This document shows, piece after piece, positions 28,119-40,600 of a DNA stretch of 64,000 bases; position 1 is the first letter of the stretch, and each line of letters opens with the position of its first letter. Position numbers and translations under genes: made by a program. The stretch comes from an uncultured Sphingorhabdus sp. (GTDB taxonomy: Bacteria; Pseudomonadota; Alphaproteobacteria; Sphingomonadales; Sphingomonadaceae). The DNA is taken from assembly GCA_947501885.1 (NCBI GenBank), contig CANMXN010000001.1, positions 1,178,001 to 1,242,000 of the forward strand. The letters are read 5' to 3'. The notes beneath the pieces are model-generated. The model made no database searches and was not told the DNA's origin. It was given only the letters and a program-made list of their open reading frames with translations.

Positions 28119-28200
28119 TGAAAGGGCGGTCGATAAGGTCGCCTCAATATTCACCCCAAAGGAATGATTCATAGGGCAATGCCCAGATGAGGAAATTAAG

Positions 28201-31200
28201 ATGAACGAACTAAGCAAATTCAACAATCCAGTCGCAAAACCAGAGACTTTTGACGAAATTCAAATTGGCCTTGCTAGCCCAGAGCGCATCCGTAGCTGGT
28301 CTTTTGGTGAGATTAAAAAACCCGAGACAATCAATTATCGTACCTTTAAGCCCGAACGCGATGGTCTATTCTGTGCGCGTATTTTCGGCCCTGTAAAAGA
28401 TTATGAATGCCTATGCGGCAAATATAAGCGCATGAAATATAAAGGCGTCGTTTGTGAAAAATGCGGCGTTGAAGTTACCGTTACCAAAGTGCGCCGTGAG
28501 CGCATGGGCCATATCGAATTGGCTGCACCCGTCGCGCATATCTGGTTCTTAAAATCATTACCATCGCGTATTGGTTTGCTGCTTGATATGCAGCTTAAGC
28601 AATTAGAGCGCGTTTTATATTTTGAACATTATATTGTTACCGAACCTGGCTTGACCGCTATGGAAAAATTCCAACTTTTAACCGAAGACGAGCTTCTTGA
28701 AGCGCAAGATGAATATGGCGAAGATGCTTTCTCAGCTGGTATTGGCGCAGAAGCCGTAAAACAAATGTTGATGGATCTTGATCTTGAAAAAGAACGTGAT
28801 GATCTGCTCACCGAGCTTTCCGAAACCAAATCAGAACTGAAACCTAAGAAAATCATTAAGCGCTTGAAAGTCGTTGAGAGCTTTATTGAATCGGGCAATC
28901 GTCCAGAATGGATGATCCTTGATATTGTTCCTGTGATTCCACCTGAGCTTCGTCCTTTGGTGCCATTGGATGGTGGCCGTTTTGCGACATCAGATTTGAA
29001 CGACCTATACCGCCGCGTAATCAACCGTAACAATCGTCTGAAGCGCCTGATTGAATTGCGCGCGCCTGACATCATTGTCCGCAATGAAAAGCGCATGCTG
29101 CAAGAATCTGTCGATGCATTGTTCGACAATGGTCGCCGTGGCCGCACCATTACGGGTGCGAACAAACGCCCACTCAAATCACTCTCTGATATGCTTAAAG
29201 GTAAGCAAGGGCGTTTCCGTCAAAACTTGCTCGGTAAGCGTGTTGATTATTCTGGTCGTTCCGTGATTGTGACAGGGCCAGAGCTGAAATTGCATCAATG
29301 CGGTTTGCCTAAGAAAATGGCGTTGGAATTGTTCAAGCCATTCATCTATTCACGCCTTGACGCCAAAGGTCTTTCTATGACCTTGAAGCAAGCGAAAAAA
29401 TGGGTCGAAAAAGAGCGTAAAGAAGTGTGGGATATTCTCGAAGAAGTAATCCGCGAACATCCTGTTCTCTTAAACCGCGCGCCAACGCTGCACCGTTTGG
29501 GTATTCAAGCTTTTGAACCCGTATTGATCGAAGGTAAGGCCATTCAGCTTCACCCGCTCGTTTGTGCCGCTTTTAATGCTGACTTTGATGGGGACCAAAT
29601 GGCGGTTCACGTGCCGCTATCACTCGAAGCACAGCTCGAAGCCCGCGTCTTAATGATGTCTACCAATAACATATTATCACCCGCTAATGGTAAGCCAATT
29701 ATCGTTCCTTCACAGGATATGGTTTTGGGTCTTTACTATCTTTCTATGGACCGCGAAGGCGAACCTGGCGAGGGAATGATTTTGGCCGATATGACAGAGG
29801 TTCATCAAGCTTTAGAAGTAGGCGCCGTAACATTACATTCTAAGATTACCAGCCGCGTTCCACAAGCAGATGCTGATGGTAATATTGTCATGACGCGCTT
29901 TGAAACGACGCCTGGTAAAATGCTATTGGGTGAATGTTTGCCCACCAGCCACAAAGTGCCTTTCGATGTTGTGAATCGTTTGCTCACCAAAAAAGAAATT
30001 GGTGACGTGATTGACCAAGTCTATCGTCACACAGGACAAAAAGACACGGTATTATTTGCCGATGCTATTATGTCGCTTGGCTTTAAACATGCGTTTAAGG
30101 CAGGTATTTCATTCGGTAAGGATGATATGATCATTCCCGAAGAAAAAGATGCTATGGTTGAAGCAACGCGCAGTGTTGTGTCTGATTATGAGCAACAATA
30201 TCAAGATGGTCTGATTACTCAGCAAGAGAAATATAACAAAGTTATTGATGCTTGGAGCCGCTGCGGTGACCAAGTTGCTGATGTGATGATGGACAAATTG
30301 AAAGCCACACCAAAAGATGAAAACGGCCGCGAAGCACAAATTAACGCTATCTATATGATGGCGCACTCTGGTGCACGTGGTTCACCAGCACAGATGAAAC
30401 AGCTAGGCGGTATGCGTGGTTTGATGGCCAAACCATCAGGCGAGATTATTGAAACACCAATCATCTCAAACTTTAAAGAAGGTTTGACCGTGCTTGAATA
30501 TTTCAATTCAACCCACGGAGCGCGTAAAGGCCTTGCTGATACGGCGCTTAAAACTGCTAACTCTGGCTATCTCACACGCCGCCTTGTTGACGTGTCGCAA
30601 GATTGCACCATTGTAGAGAATGACTGTAAAACCGATCGCGCGCTAGAAATGCGTTCTATCGTGCAAGGTGGTAGCACCATTGCATCATTGGGCGAGCGTA
30701 TTTTGGGCCGCACCACGGCCGAAGATATTGTTGGTAGCGATGGTAAAGTGATGATCAAAACGGGTACCTTGCTCGATGAAGATGCTGTCGCAGCTATCGA
30801 AGAAACAGGCATTCAAACACTGAAAATTCGCTCTCCATTGGTATGCGAATCCAAAGTCGGTGTTTGCGGCACATGCTATGGCCGTGACTTGGCTCGCGGA
30901 ACCCCTGTGAACATTGGCGAAGCGGTTGGCGTTATTGCCGCGCAATCCATTGGTGAACCAGGTACGCAGCTTACTATGCGGACTTTCCACATCGGCGGGG
31001 CTGCACAGCTTAACGAACAAAGCAATCTGGATGCTTCATCAGATGGCTTTATCGAATATCGTGATCTGCCCACTTTGATGAACAAAGATGGCAAGCGTTT
31101 GGCGATGGCCCGTAATGGCGAAATCGTTATCAAAGATGGTGATGGACGTGAGATGGAGTCGCACCGTATATCTTATGGTGCTTTCCTATCTTTTGAAGAT

Positions 31201-32385
31201 GGTGCTAAAGTTTCCGTGGGTGACCGTCTTGCAGAATGGGATCCCTTCTCCATGCCGCTTATCACAGAGAAAAAAGGTGTTGTGAAATATCAAGACCTTG
31301 CTGATGGCAAAACCATGACCGAACAAACCGATGAAGCAACGGGCATCTCACAACGTGTGGTAACCGAATATCGTGTTGCTGGCCGTGCTAAAAAAGAAGA
31401 CTTACGACCACGTATCACTCTTCTTGATGACAAGACAGATGAAGCCGCACGCTATCTTCTATCACCTGGTACAATGCTATCGGTTGAAGATGGGCAAGAG
31501 GTTCAAGCGGGTGATATTATCGCTCGTGTATCTCGTGAATCTGCTAAGACTCGTGATATTACGGGTGGTTTGCCTCGCGTTGCTGAATTGTTCGAAGCGC
31601 GTATTCCGAAAGACAATAGCGTTATTGCAAAAATTGCTGGTCGGATTGAATTTGTCCGCGACTATAAAGCAAAACGCAAAATTGCGATTGTACCCGAAGA
31701 AGGTGAACGCGTTGAATATCTCATTCCAAAGATCAAAGTTTTGGATGTTCAAGAAGGTGATTTCGTCCGTAAAGGCGAAAATCTTATTTCTGGTTCGCCT
31801 GATCCGCATGATATTTTGGAAGTGCTTGGTGTTGAAGCTTTGGCCGAATATTTGGTGGCTGAAATCCAAGAAGTCTATCGTCTGCAAGGCGTGAAGATCA
31901 ACGATAAGCATATCGAAACAATCGTACGTCAAATGCTGCAAAAGGTAGAGATTACCTTTGGCGGCGACACGACATTGCTTCCTGGTGAGCAGGTCGACCG
32001 TGAAGAAATGGAAGAAATGAATGCAAAACTTGGCAAAGGCAAAGCCCATGCAACAGGTAATCCTGTATTGCTAGGCATTACCAAAGCCAGCTTGCAAACA
32101 CGCAGCTTTATCTCTGCCGCATCATTCCAAGAGACCACACGTGTGCTTACTCAAGCCGCTGTCGAAGGTAAGAAGGATATTCTCACCGGACTCAAGGAAA
32201 ATGTGATTGTTGGCCGCTTGATCCCAGCAGGTACAGGTGCTGCTATGAACCGTGTACGTGTTACCGCAAGCAGCCGCGATGCAGCCCTTCGTGCAAGCCA
32301 AGAAAAGCTAGAAGCAAGCATGGCAGAAGCTGCCGCTGTAGAAGCCGAAGAAAAGGCTGCTTCTGAGGCTCCTACGGCTGAATAA
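28201..32385 (+). CDS. rpoC: DNA-directed RNA polymerase subunit beta'
   Basis: The 1394-residue protein has the catalytic [12 protein letters not shown] with the Mg-binding aspartates at 461, 463 and 465, the N-terminal zinc site (C70, C72, C85, C88), and the second zinc site (CTIVENDC and [15 protein letters not shown]). The bridge/trigger-loop region and C-terminal [13 protein letters not shown] are present. An Ala/Glu-rich tail ends the protein. The gene is followed by an intrinsic terminator and a convergent gene; rpsL-rpsG-fusA do not follow directly. Confidence 0.99.
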   Translation: MNELSKFNNPVAKPETFDEIQIGLASPERIRSWSFGEIKKPETINYRTFKPERDGLFCARIFGPVKDYECLCGKYKRMKYKGVVCEKCGVEVTVTKVRRERMGHIELAAPVAHIWFLKSLPSRIGLLLDMQLKQLERVLYFEHYIVTEPGLTAMEKFQLLTEDELLEAQDEYGEDAFSAGIGAEAVKQMLMDLDLEKERDDLLTELSETKSELKPKKIIKRLKVVESFIESGNRPEWMILDIVPVIPPELRPLVPLDGGRFATSDLNDLYRRVINRNNRLKRLIELRAPDIIVRNEKRMLQESVDALFDNGRRGRTITGANKRPLKSLSDMLKGKQGRFRQNLLGKRVDYSGRSVIVTGPELKLHQCGLPKKMALELFKPFIYSRLDAKGLSMTLKQAKKWVEKERKEVWDILEEVIREHPVLLNRAPTLHRLGIQAFEPVLIEGKAIQLHPLVCAAFNADFDGDQMAVHVPLSLEAQLEARVLMMSTNNILSPANGKPIIVPSQDMVLGLYYLSMDREGEPGEGMILADMTEVHQALEVGAVTLHSKITSRVPQADADGNIVMTRFETTPGKMLLGECLPTSHKVPFDVVNRLLTKKEIGDVIDQVYRHTGQKDTVLFADAIMSLGFKHAFKAGISFGKDDMIIPEEKDAMVEATRSVVSDYEQQYQDGLITQQEKYNKVIDAWSRCGDQVADVMMDKLKATPKDENGREAQINAIYMMAHSGARGSPAQMKQLGGMRGLMAKPSGEIIETPIISNFKEGLTVLEYFNSTHGARKGLADTALKTANSGYLTRRLVDVSQDCTIVENDCKTDRALEMRSIVQGGSTIASLGERILGRTTAEDIVGSDGKVMIKTGTLLDEDAVAAIEETGIQTLKIRSPLVCESKVGVCGTCYGRDLARGTPVNIGEAVGVIAAQSIGEPGTQLTMRTFHIGGAAQLNEQSNLDASSDGFIEYRDLPTLMNKDGKRLAMARNGEIVIKDGDGREMESHRISYGAFLSFEDGAKVSVGDRLAEWDPFSMPLITEKKGVVKYQDLADGKTMTEQTDEATGISQRVVTEYRVAGRAKKEDLRPRITLLDDKTDEAARYLLSPGTMLSVEDGQEVQAGDIIARVSRESAKTRDITGGLPRVAELFEARIPKDNSVIAKIAGRIEFVRDYKAKRKIAIVPEEGERVEYLIPKIKVLDVQEGDFVRKGENLISGSPDPHDILEVLGVEALAEYLVAEIQEVYRLQGVKINDKHIETIVRQMLQKVEITFGGDTTLLPGEQVDREEMEEMNAKLGKGKAHATGNPVLLGITKASLQTRSFISAASFQETTRVLTQAAVEGKKDILTGLKENVIVGRLIPAGTGAAMNRVRVTASSRDAALRASQEKLEASMAEAAAVEAEEKAASEAPTAE

Positions 32386-32407
32386 ACTAACCTATAAGCA
32401 AAAAATA

Positions 32408-32439
32408 ACCCCGCTAGATTGCTCTGGCGGGGTTTTTTA
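32408..32439 (+). terminator. intrinsic terminator after rpoC
   Basis: The stem AACCCCGCTAGA / TCTGGCGGGGTT (12 bp, one wobble) with loop TTGC is followed by six Ts, 22 bp after the rpoC stop. Confidence 0.92.
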
Positions 32440-32516
32440 ATATCCAAACAAAGCAAAAAAAACTCTGAGTGAGCAATTATTTAAAAAGAAGTTTTAGAAT
32501 GAATAACTCTTTGAGG

Positions 32517-34100
32517 TTATGCTGCTTCATCTTCTTTTTCTGGTTCGGCTGAACTCTCTAATTTATCAATAGCCCGCAACATCAATTCGGCTCTTTTACC
32601 AAAACCCCGATTGTGCGGATCGCTGCGCATTGGTAATAATAATCTTCTCGCATCCGCATAACGCTTATCTTCCATATATTGACGAATTAACATAAAGGTT
32701 AATGTTTTGTCATAGGGTGCTAAACCGACAACCTGCTCTAATCCGCTAATAGCGATATTACTGGGCTTCCTATCGCGCTCTTTATATCTTTTATAAAAAT
32801 ATATAAGCGGTATAGGATGATCATTTTCATAGCTATTAGCTTTGGATATAGCATTAGTCAGAGTTTTCCAATGCGCAGCGTCCTTTTCTTCATCTTCATT
32901 TTCTGATGCAATCCGAAAGAGGGCATAGATTTTTTGAACATGGGCATCCATATTCGCAGGATTAAGTGCAAGGGCTTTATCCGCATATTGTAATGCCAAG
33001 GCATCATTACCCGCATCATGCTCTGCCTCTGCCATAGCGGCAGCAACAAATTCATCATTCGCATAGTCGCCTGCCACTTTGCGAGCATCACTCAATAATG
33101 CAATAGCTTGCTCTCGCGAAACGCCCCTTCGAGATTTTTGAAGATAGGGCATAATCTTTCCTGCCCCTGCGCTTAATTGCGTTACCCTAATTTCACCTGT
33201 TTTAGCAAGCCATTTAGGAGGAAGTTTAAAGGCAGACAACTTTCTTCGCTTCAAATATCGCTTAAGGTCCTTCGTTAATTTTTCTAAATCACCAAAAGCA
33301 TTGGTAGCTGCTTCTATAGGCTCTTGGCCTTCATATATATTTTTTAAATAATTGCGCATATTATCTTTACGAGGATGGTCTTTTCTAAACCTCGCAACTG
33401 TCAAATAATGAAATAATTGCCAGCTTTGTCCATAGAAACCATCGCTCTTATTCTTCTTTTTATTTTGTGTGTATGATTCTGTATCTAGCAATATTGAAAG
33501 CGGTACTCTTTTCACATTACCAAGCAGCTCACCAGCTCTATGGTTAGCAGTACGTCCTACCCATACAGAGCCATCTTTTTCAAAAGCGGCCGATGCATAA
33601 AATTCGGCATAACCTTCAACATACCAACGCGGCAGTGCAATATTATTATTACTCAACTGGAAATGGTGAGCATATTCGTGCAAAAATATAATCTCACTAA
33701 AGCTAATTTCTGAACCAGATTGCCCTTTAACCCTTGGGATAAAAGCAACAGAACCACCTGCTCTCGATTGATAAAAACCGGCTACTTTAGAGTTTTTATC
33801 GCCATATAATCTTCTAATTGCATTAATATCTTTAAGAATAAAAATAGTAACACGATTAGACGGCGATACTTTATCGCGCTGATTATTATAAGGTCGCGTA
33901 TCATTCACAGTAAGTAATGTATTCATCGCTAGCAACGCAGAATGGTAACGTTCCAAACGATCTGCAAAGCTTCTTACACTTTTTTCACTTTGGTCAGAAT
34001 AAATGACAAAATTATCACTACTTGCTTTAAACCATTTGGCTTGCGCGTCATGAATAGAAAATAAAATCGCTAATAATATTGTCAAATATTTATACATCAA
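32517..34100 (-). CDS. secreted zinc metallopeptidase-like protein with TPR region
   Basis: The 527-residue protein has a signal peptide (to about DAQAKW) and then FKASSDNFVIYSDQSEKSV, as in DUF1570/peptidase MA-like proteins. The zinc motif HEYAH (within FLHEYAHHFQLSN, near residue 141) and the downstream Glu in PRWYVEGYAEFYA form a gluzincin-type active site. From about residue 330 TPR-like helices follow (AVAAAMAEAEHDAGNDALALQ, LALNPANMDAHVQKIYALF). It probably acts in the periplasm; the substrate is unknown. Confidence 0.78.
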   Translation of the reverse strand: MMYKYLTILLAILFSIHDAQAKWFKASSDNFVIYSDQSEKSVRSFADRLERYHSALLAMNTLLTVNDTRPYNNQRDKVSPSNRVTIFILKDINAIRRLYGDKNSKVAGFYQSRAGGSVAFIPRVKGQSGSEISFSEIIFLHEYAHHFQLSNNNIALPRWYVEGYAEFYASAAFEKDGSVWVGRTANHRAGELLGNVKRVPLSILLDTESYTQNKKKNKSDGFYGQSWQLFHYLTVARFRKDHPRKDNMRNYLKNIYEGQEPIEAATNAFGDLEKLTKDLKRYLKRRKLSAFKLPPKWLAKTGEIRVTQLSAGAGKIMPYLQKSRRGVSREQAIALLSDARKVAGDYANDEFVAAAMAEAEHDAGNDALALQYADKALALNPANMDAHVQKIYALFRIASENEDEEKDAAHWKTLTNAISKANSYENDHPIPLIYFYKRYKERDRKPSNIAISGLEQVVGLAPYDKTLTFMLIRQYMEDKRYADARRLLLPMRSDPHNRGFGKRAELMLRAIDKLESSAEPEKEDEAA

Positions 34101-34230
34101 AATCCCCTTATGCTGTGAAGTCTAATATATTTAATATATTCTGCAACACTATATTATCACCTATATTTATAGTGCTATTACCGCGAATAGCATATATCGA
34201 TAGAATAATGATGAAGTTGAGCCAAAGTCA

Positions 34231-34872
34231 ATGAATTATGAAACCATATTAGCCTTTTTTTTGGCTGACCTTGCGCTTTGCTTATCGCCTGGACCTGCAA
34301 CTATGGTAACGGCTTCACATGCTTATAGCGGCGGAATGAAAAATGCCATCGGTCCTATATTGGGCATCCATGTCGGTAACTTCATTTGGTATGCTTTATC
34401 AGGCTTTGGCCTGATTGCACTCATCCAAACAGCACCCAATATCTATGAGGCCATTCGCTGGATTGGCGTGATATATTTGCTTTGGATAGGCTATCAAATT
34501 TATAGCAGTAAAAGCAAAAACTTTAACCTTAAGAGTAAGACACTATATAATATATCGCGTGGTTTCTTAAGCGGCCTTATGGTGCATCTCTCTAACCCCA
34601 AGGCATTGCTCTTCTATGCGGCAATTTTACCACCCTTCATTAACCCTGATGGCAATATCACGCTACAAATCATCATATTGGCTGCAATCACCCTCATTAC
34701 AGAGTCAATCGGTTTATTATTTTATAGCTTTGCAGCAATACAAATAAGAAATCGTGCAGAAATTGGAGAGGCAAGACTATCCATACTCGCAGATAATGCC
34801 GAGAAGATTGCTGGCGCAGCCTTATTCATCGTAGCAATAGCCATGGGATGGCTCAATTATAGTAATATATGA
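34231..34872 (+). CDS. LysE family translocator
   Basis: The 213-residue inner-membrane protein has about six helices and the LysE/RhtB signature near the start: LALCLSPGPATMVTASHAYSGG, and later GLMVHLSNPKALLFYAAILPPF. The family exports amino acids or related small molecules. The substrate cannot be told from sequence. Confidence 0.9.
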   Translation: MNYETILAFFLADLALCLSPGPATMVTASHAYSGGMKNAIGPILGIHVGNFIWYALSGFGLIALIQTAPNIYEAIRWIGVIYLLWIGYQIYSSKSKNFNLKSKTLYNISRGFLSGLMVHLSNPKALLFYAAILPPFINPDGNITLQIIILAAITLITESIGLLFYSFAAIQIRNRAEIGEARLSILADNAEKIAGAALFIVAIAMGWLNYSNI

Positions 34873-34880
34873 TATAAGCG

Positions 34881-35186
34881 TTAAATATCGCGGTCCAATT
34901 CATCCGTAATATCATCGGAAATTTCATCAACCTTTTCGCAAGCATCTGTATCGCCTTTAGCGCATTTTCTCTCTTGCTTTTCTTTTTGCCGTTGTAATTT
35001 TCCAAGCCGTTCTTCTTGTTTCCTTAGCTCTTTTCCGCGTTTTTCATCAGCTTCTGACTGGCTGGTGGTAGCAGCATCAACGCCCTTAGCTACAACTTTC
35101 ACTGGCGCAGTAGCGACATCAAGAGCTTTTCTAACTACACAAGCTTGGAGCGACAAACATAATGATAATAATAAAAGATATTTCAT
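34881..35186 (-). CDS. small lipoprotein with charged coiled coil
   Basis: The 101-residue protein has a lipoprotein signal (LLLSLCLSLQAC, cysteine 16). DVATAPVKVVAKGVDAATTSQSEADEKRG is followed by a Lys/Glu-rich helix (residues about 45-80) and an acidic C-terminus (ISDDITDELDRD). The short VxxxVxxxxDxxTTSQSEADE start recurs in small sphingomonad lipoproteins next to unrelated genes. Function unknown. It is convergent with the LysE gene, 8 bp between stops. Confidence 0.65.
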   Translation of the reverse strand: MKYLLLLSLCLSLQACVVRKALDVATAPVKVVAKGVDAATTSQSEADEKRGKELRKQEERLGKLQRQKEKQERKCAKGDTDACEKVDEISDDITDELDRDI

Positions 35187-35308
35187 ATAATATATCTACC
35201 ATAAAAACCCCCTTATATCGATATCAAATTATACAAATATGAATGGAACTTTCATTTTACGTTCATATTTGCTACAATAATTTTAGGAGCATAAAAAAGG
35301 GGAATATC

Positions 35309-36037
35309 ATGCAATCATCACAAAAAGGGTTAGCAGAACTCATCGGTACATTTTGGTTAGTATTTGGAGGGTGTGGTAGCGCTGTTCTAGCAGCAGGAAT
35401 ACCCGACCTTGGCATTGCATTTGTCGGCGTATCATTAGCATTTGGTCTTACCGTTGTTACCATGGCTTATGCCATTGGACATATTTCAGGTTGCCATTTA
35501 AACCCAGCCGTTACTATCGGTCTATGGGCTGGCGGACGCTTTGAGGGGAAAGATATTCCGCTATACATCATATCACAACTTATAGGCGCTACATTGGCTG
35601 CAGCAGCCTTATATTTTATCGCATCAGGCAAAGCTGGTTTTGAATTGACCGATAATGGTTTGGCCGTAAATGGTTATGGCGACCTCTCACCCGATAAATA
35701 TTCTATGATAGCAGCCTTCGTTATAGAAGTTTTACTAACCTTCTTCTTCTTAATGATAATCATGGGATCAACCGATGGGCGTGCACCAGCAGGATTTGCA
35801 CCCTTAGCGATTGGTTTTGGTCTCGTGTTAATCCATCTTATCTCTATACCCGTCACCAATACATCAGTGAACCCAGCGCGTAGCACTGGCCCTGCATTAT
35901 TCGTGGGCGGTATGGCGTTACAGCAATTATGGCTATTTTGGTTAGCCCCTATCATCGGCGGCGTATTGGGTGGCATTACTTACCGTTCAATTTCAGGCGA
36001 GAAGAATAAACCAGATATAGCTGGCGAGGCTTCTTAA
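35309..36037 (+). CDS. aqpZ: aquaporin Z
   Basis: ATG 35309 follows GGGG about 6 nt upstream; the earlier in-frame ATG (35243) gives an unlikely leader. The 242-residue protein has six helices and both NPA boxes: HLNPAVT near residue 63 and [13 protein letters not shown] near 186. The surrounding residues ([37 protein letters not shown]) fit water-selective AqpZ, with Phe/His/Thr/Arg selectivity residues plausible. A terminator follows. Confidence 0.93.
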   Translation: MQSSQKGLAELIGTFWLVFGGCGSAVLAAGIPDLGIAFVGVSLAFGLTVVTMAYAIGHISGCHLNPAVTIGLWAGGRFEGKDIPLYIISQLIGATLAAAALYFIASGKAGFELTDNGLAVNGYGDLSPDKYSMIAAFVIEVLLTFFFLMIIMGSTDGRAPAGFAPLAIGFGLVLIHLISIPVTNTSVNPARSTGPALFVGGMALQQLWLFWLAPIIGGVLGGITYRSISGEKNKPDIAGEAS

Positions 36038-36057
36038 CCCGCCAGACAGCACATAAT

Positions 36058-36087
36058 AAAAGGCCTCATAATTATGAGGCCTTTTTT
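36058..36087. terminator. bidirectional intrinsic terminator between aqpZ and galU
   Basis: The perfect hairpin AAAAGGCCTCAT-AATT-ATGAGGCCTTTT has T-runs on both strands, so it can end both aqpZ (plus) and galU (minus). Confidence 0.88.
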
Positions 36088-36122
36088 ATAACGGCAATAT
36101 AATTTACCACTGTTACGGAAAC

Positions 36123-36989
36123 TTAAATATACTTTTTAATGAATTTGCGCACATCATCGGCTAGATCATCACGCTGTAGAGCAAGCGCAAAATTGGCTTC
36201 TAAATAACCTGCTTTCGATCCGCAATCATAACGATCACCATCAAATGTAACCGCATGAAAAGCTTGAGAACCAATCATCTTTGCCATAGCATCGGTCAAT
36301 TGAATTTCGCCGCCACTCCCTGCTTCTTGATTTTCCAGAGTACGCATAACATCTGGTTGCAAGATATAACGACCAGAAATAATTAAATTAGATGGCGCGT
36401 CTTTTTGTGCTGGTTTTTCTACTAGGCCTTTAACCTCTGTCAACGTACCATCCCTTGCACCAGGATCGATAACACCATAGCTCGACACTTGATCTTCTGG
36501 TATTTCCAATACACTCAGCAAATTACCGCCTTTTTCTTTATAAGCAGAGACCATTTGTTTCATACAGCCCGTTTTACCGTGCATAAATTCATCAGGTAAG
36601 AAAATCGCAAAAGGCTCATCACCCACTATATCGCGCGCGCACCAAATAGCATGGCCCAAGCCCATAGGGACTTGTTGCCTGACATAGGCACAATTTCCGG
36701 GCTTAAGATGCGTACCATCCAATATCGTCATATCTTTACCGCGAGATGACATGGTATGCTCTAATTCATAAGCCATATCAAAATGATCTTCGATCGCGCT
36801 TTTGCCGCGACCAGTAACGAATATCATCTGTTCAATACCTGCTTCTATAGCCTCATCAACCGCATATTGAATGAGAGGTCGATCGATAATCGGAAGCATT
36901 TCCTTTGGAATAGCTTTAGTCGCTGGCAGAAACCGCGTTCCCAATCCTGCAACGGGGAAGACCGCTTTACGAATAGGTTTATGTGACAT
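36123..36989 (-). CDS. galU: UTP--glucose-1-phosphate uridylyltransferase
   Basis: GalU makes UDP-glucose for exopolysaccharide, LPS and trehalose. The 288-residue protein opens with the nucleotidyltransferase motif (VFPVAGLGTRFLPATKAIPK) followed by EMLPIIDRPLIQYAVDEA, and contains AIFLPDEFMHG, YGVIDPG, GLVEKP and SGRYILQPDV. All are characteristic of the bacterial GalU family. Confidence 0.96.
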   Translation of the reverse strand: MSHKPIRKAVFPVAGLGTRFLPATKAIPKEMLPIIDRPLIQYAVDEAIEAGIEQMIFVTGRGKSAIEDHFDMAYELEHTMSSRGKDMTILDGTHLKPGNCAYVRQQVPMGLGHAIWCARDIVGDEPFAIFLPDEFMHGKTGCMKQMVSAYKEKGGNLLSVLEIPEDQVSSYGVIDPGARDGTLTEVKGLVEKPAQKDAPSNLIISGRYILQPDVMRTLENQEAGSGGEIQLTDAMAKMIGSQAFHAVTFDGDRYDCGSKAGYLEANFALALQRDDLADDVRKFIKKYI

Positions 36990-37061
36990 AATTAAATCCT
37001 AAATTATTATTGCCAACTTTAAAACGGTTATAAATGATATTCGTTAAAATATAATAGGCCT

Positions 37062-37592
37062 CTATTTTAGTTTTGCGGCATAGCTTTTTTTGAGTTTCGC
37101 CAACTTGGGCGGGATCACAGCCATACAATAAGGGTTTCTCTGCCCTTCGCCTTCCCAATATTCTTGGTGATAATCTTCTGCAATTGTCCAATTATCCGCA
37201 TGCTCGATAGTCGTTACAATCTTATCACTATGATCCACCTGCGCGCGCGCAATCGCATCATTTGCGGCTTGAGTTTGGTCCTGATTGAGCGGGAAAATCG
37301 CACTGCGATATTGGGTACCAACATCATTACCCTGTCGGTTTAATTGAGTTGGATCATGTGTTGCGAAAAATATATCCATCAAATTACCTAGCGAAATTTG
37401 CTCTGGATCATAGGTGATACGAATGGCTTCAGCATGACCTGTGTTACCGCTGCACACTTCACGGTAGGTTGGGTGATCGGTATGCCCACCAATATATCCA
37501 GACTCTACCTTCTGTACGCCATTTAACTGCAAAAAAACGGCTTCTGTACACCAAAAACATCCACCAGCGAGGATTATGCTATCATGCGTCAT
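37062..37592 (-). CDS. msrA: peptide-methionine (S)-S-oxide reductase
   Basis: MsrA repairs oxidised methionine. The 176-residue protein has the catalytic GCFWCTEAVF (nucleophile Cys near residue 13), ESGYIGGHTDHPTYREVCSG, GHAEAIRITYDP and the GTQYRSAIF motif. A further Cys in NPYCMAVIPPK may resolve the disulfide. Confidence 0.96.
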   Translation of the reverse strand: MTHDSIILAGGCFWCTEAVFLQLNGVQKVESGYIGGHTDHPTYREVCSGNTGHAEAIRITYDPEQISLGNLMDIFFATHDPTQLNRQGNDVGTQYRSAIFPLNQDQTQAANDAIARAQVDHSDKIVTTIEHADNWTIAEDYHQEYWEGEGQRNPYCMAVIPPKLAKLKKSYAAKLK

Positions 37593-37676
37593 ATAAACTC
37601 CTAATCTATTTTCTCTAAGATAAGTATGAATGAGACGATAGCAACCGCAGAATATTTATTCTTTCATACACGTCGA

Positions 37677-40600
37677 TTAAGCCAAAGCCATATTCATATC
37701 TTTATCTTTTGGCCCATTATCATCTTTTTTAGCAATTAACAGATACATAACGGGCGTCACAATACGTGATAATATTGTCGATGAAATGAGACCTCCAATA
37801 ATGACGATTGCCAGAGGAGCATAGAGATTACCGCCTAAAATAGCGAGTGGCATCAAGCCGCCCACTGCCGTTAAAGAGGTTAATAATACAGGTAAAAATC
37901 TTACTTTACCCGCTCGCTCAATAGCTTCACGCAGCGGCATACCTTCTTCGCGCAATTGGGTTGTGAAATCCACCAAGAGAATGGAGTTCTTAATCTCAAT
38001 ACCAATCAGTGCTATAAAGCCTATGACCGCCATAAAGCTTACGGAATTACCCGTCAAAAATAACCCAATAATACCACCAAATGTACCAAGTGGTATCACG
38101 CCTATCACAACGATGGTTTCCCTAAATCTACCAAATTCTGCAACCAATATTGCAAATATACTAAACAAAGCGATTAATATGGCAGGACCAAATCCTTCTA
38201 ATGTATCATTGATAGCCTCGGCCTCACCGCCCGCTGCCAATTTATACCCTATTGGCAAATCGATATTTTGGGCTTCCTCCAATATCTCAGCAGAGATTTG
38301 CGACGGAATAGCACCTTTCACCGTTTGCGCCGTTATAGAGACAACACGTTCCAATTTATAACGATTAATAACGGGTGGAACCGCCTTTAACTGCGGCGAA
38401 GAAATCTCTTCCAATCGAATGGGTTGCCCATCGCGGGAAGCAACATAAATATCCTGCAACGAGGAAACAATCTGAAAATCCTCTCGCGGTAATCTAACCA
38501 CAACGGGATAATTATCACCTTCCTCATCACGAAAATTACCCGCTGCCTCTCCATTCAACGCTAATCTTATGGTGCGTCTTGGAGATCCTTCCACTATGTC
38601 TAAAAGTGCTGCTTTTTGTTCATCAATATTCAAATCAATATCAATACGGTCCGTCGCAACAGGATTAATGACATCTCTTAATTCAGGATGCTTACGCATG
38701 ATGGTTTCTAACTGAACCGATAATTCCTTTAATACCTTATTATCATTCCCTTGTATCCTAATAGAGACAGGAGCATCCACGGGCGCACCATTTTGAAATA
38801 ATACAGCTTTGATACGAGCGCCTGCAATTGTATCAAATTGCGTGCGCAATCTTTCAATCATTGCGTCGCTCTCGTCATTATTCCATTTGTCCAATACAAC
38901 CAATATCTCGCCATAATTGGTATTTTCACGGTTTCCGAAGACATTATAAAATACTTGAGGGTTTGAAGCCCCAACATTTTCAGCTCGTACCTTAATCGTT
39001 GGCTCTTTCTCTAAAATAGCGGACACTTGATGAACAATCTTGCGCGTGGCTTCGACACTACTGCCTTGCTCCGTCTCAACCGTCACTCGAAAATAAGAAG
39101 CATCAGCATTGGGGAATAATGTGAAACCCATATATTTTATCAAAATAAAGGCTGAAAATGTGACAAGCATCGCACTATAAAATGATGTTTTAGGCCAATT
39201 TAATGCACGCTGTAACAAAGGTTTATATAAACGCTCAATATTCCGATTAACCCATTGTAATAATGCATTGCCTTCTGGGTCTTCTTCGCGGCTTAATATC
39301 CTGCTCGCCAAAAAGGGAATGATCGTTAACGATATGATCATCGACGCCATTACTGTAAATATTATCGAATAGAAAAAACTTTTGGTATATGCACCAGCGC
39401 CTTCTGGTAGAAATAGTAAAGGAAAAAATGCAAATATTAGGACACCCGTTGATCCCAAAATTGCTGGTGTAATCTCTTTTGTTCCTTCTATCGCGGCTAA
39501 TGCTCTACGCTTCCCCATACGCAAATGCCGTGCAATATTTTCAGTCACAACAATGGAGTCGTCCACCAACAACCCTAATGATAGGATAAAGCCCGCCACA
39601 ACCAGTTGGTTAAGGTTTTCACCAACCGTAAAAACCGCCAACAGCCCAGAAGCGAGGGAAAGCGGGATTGAGATTATAACGATTAGTGATGCTCTAAAGC
39701 CCAGAGGCATAAGCGTAAAAATTACTAAGAAAAGAGCGATAGAGAAATCACGCGTTAATTCATTTAAGCGAAACCGAATATCTTTGGATTGATCGAACTG
39801 CAGAACAAGTTGCATGTCAGGTGGTAAACCTTCTCGAAAGCCATCCAATTGTTCAAATAATATGTCACGCAATTTGGTGACATCTACACCATCTTTTTGC
39901 GTTGCAGAAATAAACAAAGCGCGCTGACCATTATGTGTTGTTTCTACGCGTTGTTCTTCTGTGGACCATGCAACTTCAGCGACATCATCAATTGTAAGAA
40001 CAGAACCATCGGCTGAGCGTACTGGAAGAGACCTAATAACGTCTAGATTCTCATAGGCACCACCAGCATCTATATTAAATCTTCTATCACCGCTCTGCAC
40101 TGCTCCGCCAGGTATTTCCGCTGCACCTTGGCGTAAGGTATCAGCAACTTGTGTCATTGGAATGCGCAGTTCAGACAATTTACCGGCATTAACAACCACG
40201 CTCACCTCATTTTGCGGCAAACCATTAATATTCACTGCCCTAACGCCTAAGTTACGGTTCAATATATCTGATAGATCTTCAGCATATTTTTCCATCCGTA
40301 ACCAGCTTGCGCTCTCGCTAACCAATGCAAGCTGCAAGATAGCCGATTCCGTTGTACGCGCACGCCTAAATTCTAGCTCTACAAGCCCTTCGGGCAACTG
40401 ATCTCTGATGGAGGAGATTTCTCTAACCGCATCGTTAAAATATTGATCGGCATCGCCTTCCCAATCAAATTCAGCATTAATGATAGAGCTACCATCGCTA
40501 TTGGTGGATTGCACTCTATTGACATCATCCAGACCTTGCAAAATATCTTCAATCGGTTTGGCAACCGTTTCTTCCATCTCCAATGCATCGGCCCCTGGCT

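Noticed and set aside
28629-29177. 182-codon minus-strand frame in rpoC
   Set aside because: Ser/Arg-rich antisense of the highly conserved RpoC sequence; no independent evidence.
31477-32049. 190-codon minus-strand frame in rpoC
   Set aside because: Also a mirror of conserved RpoC coding sequence, Phe/Asn-rich composition.
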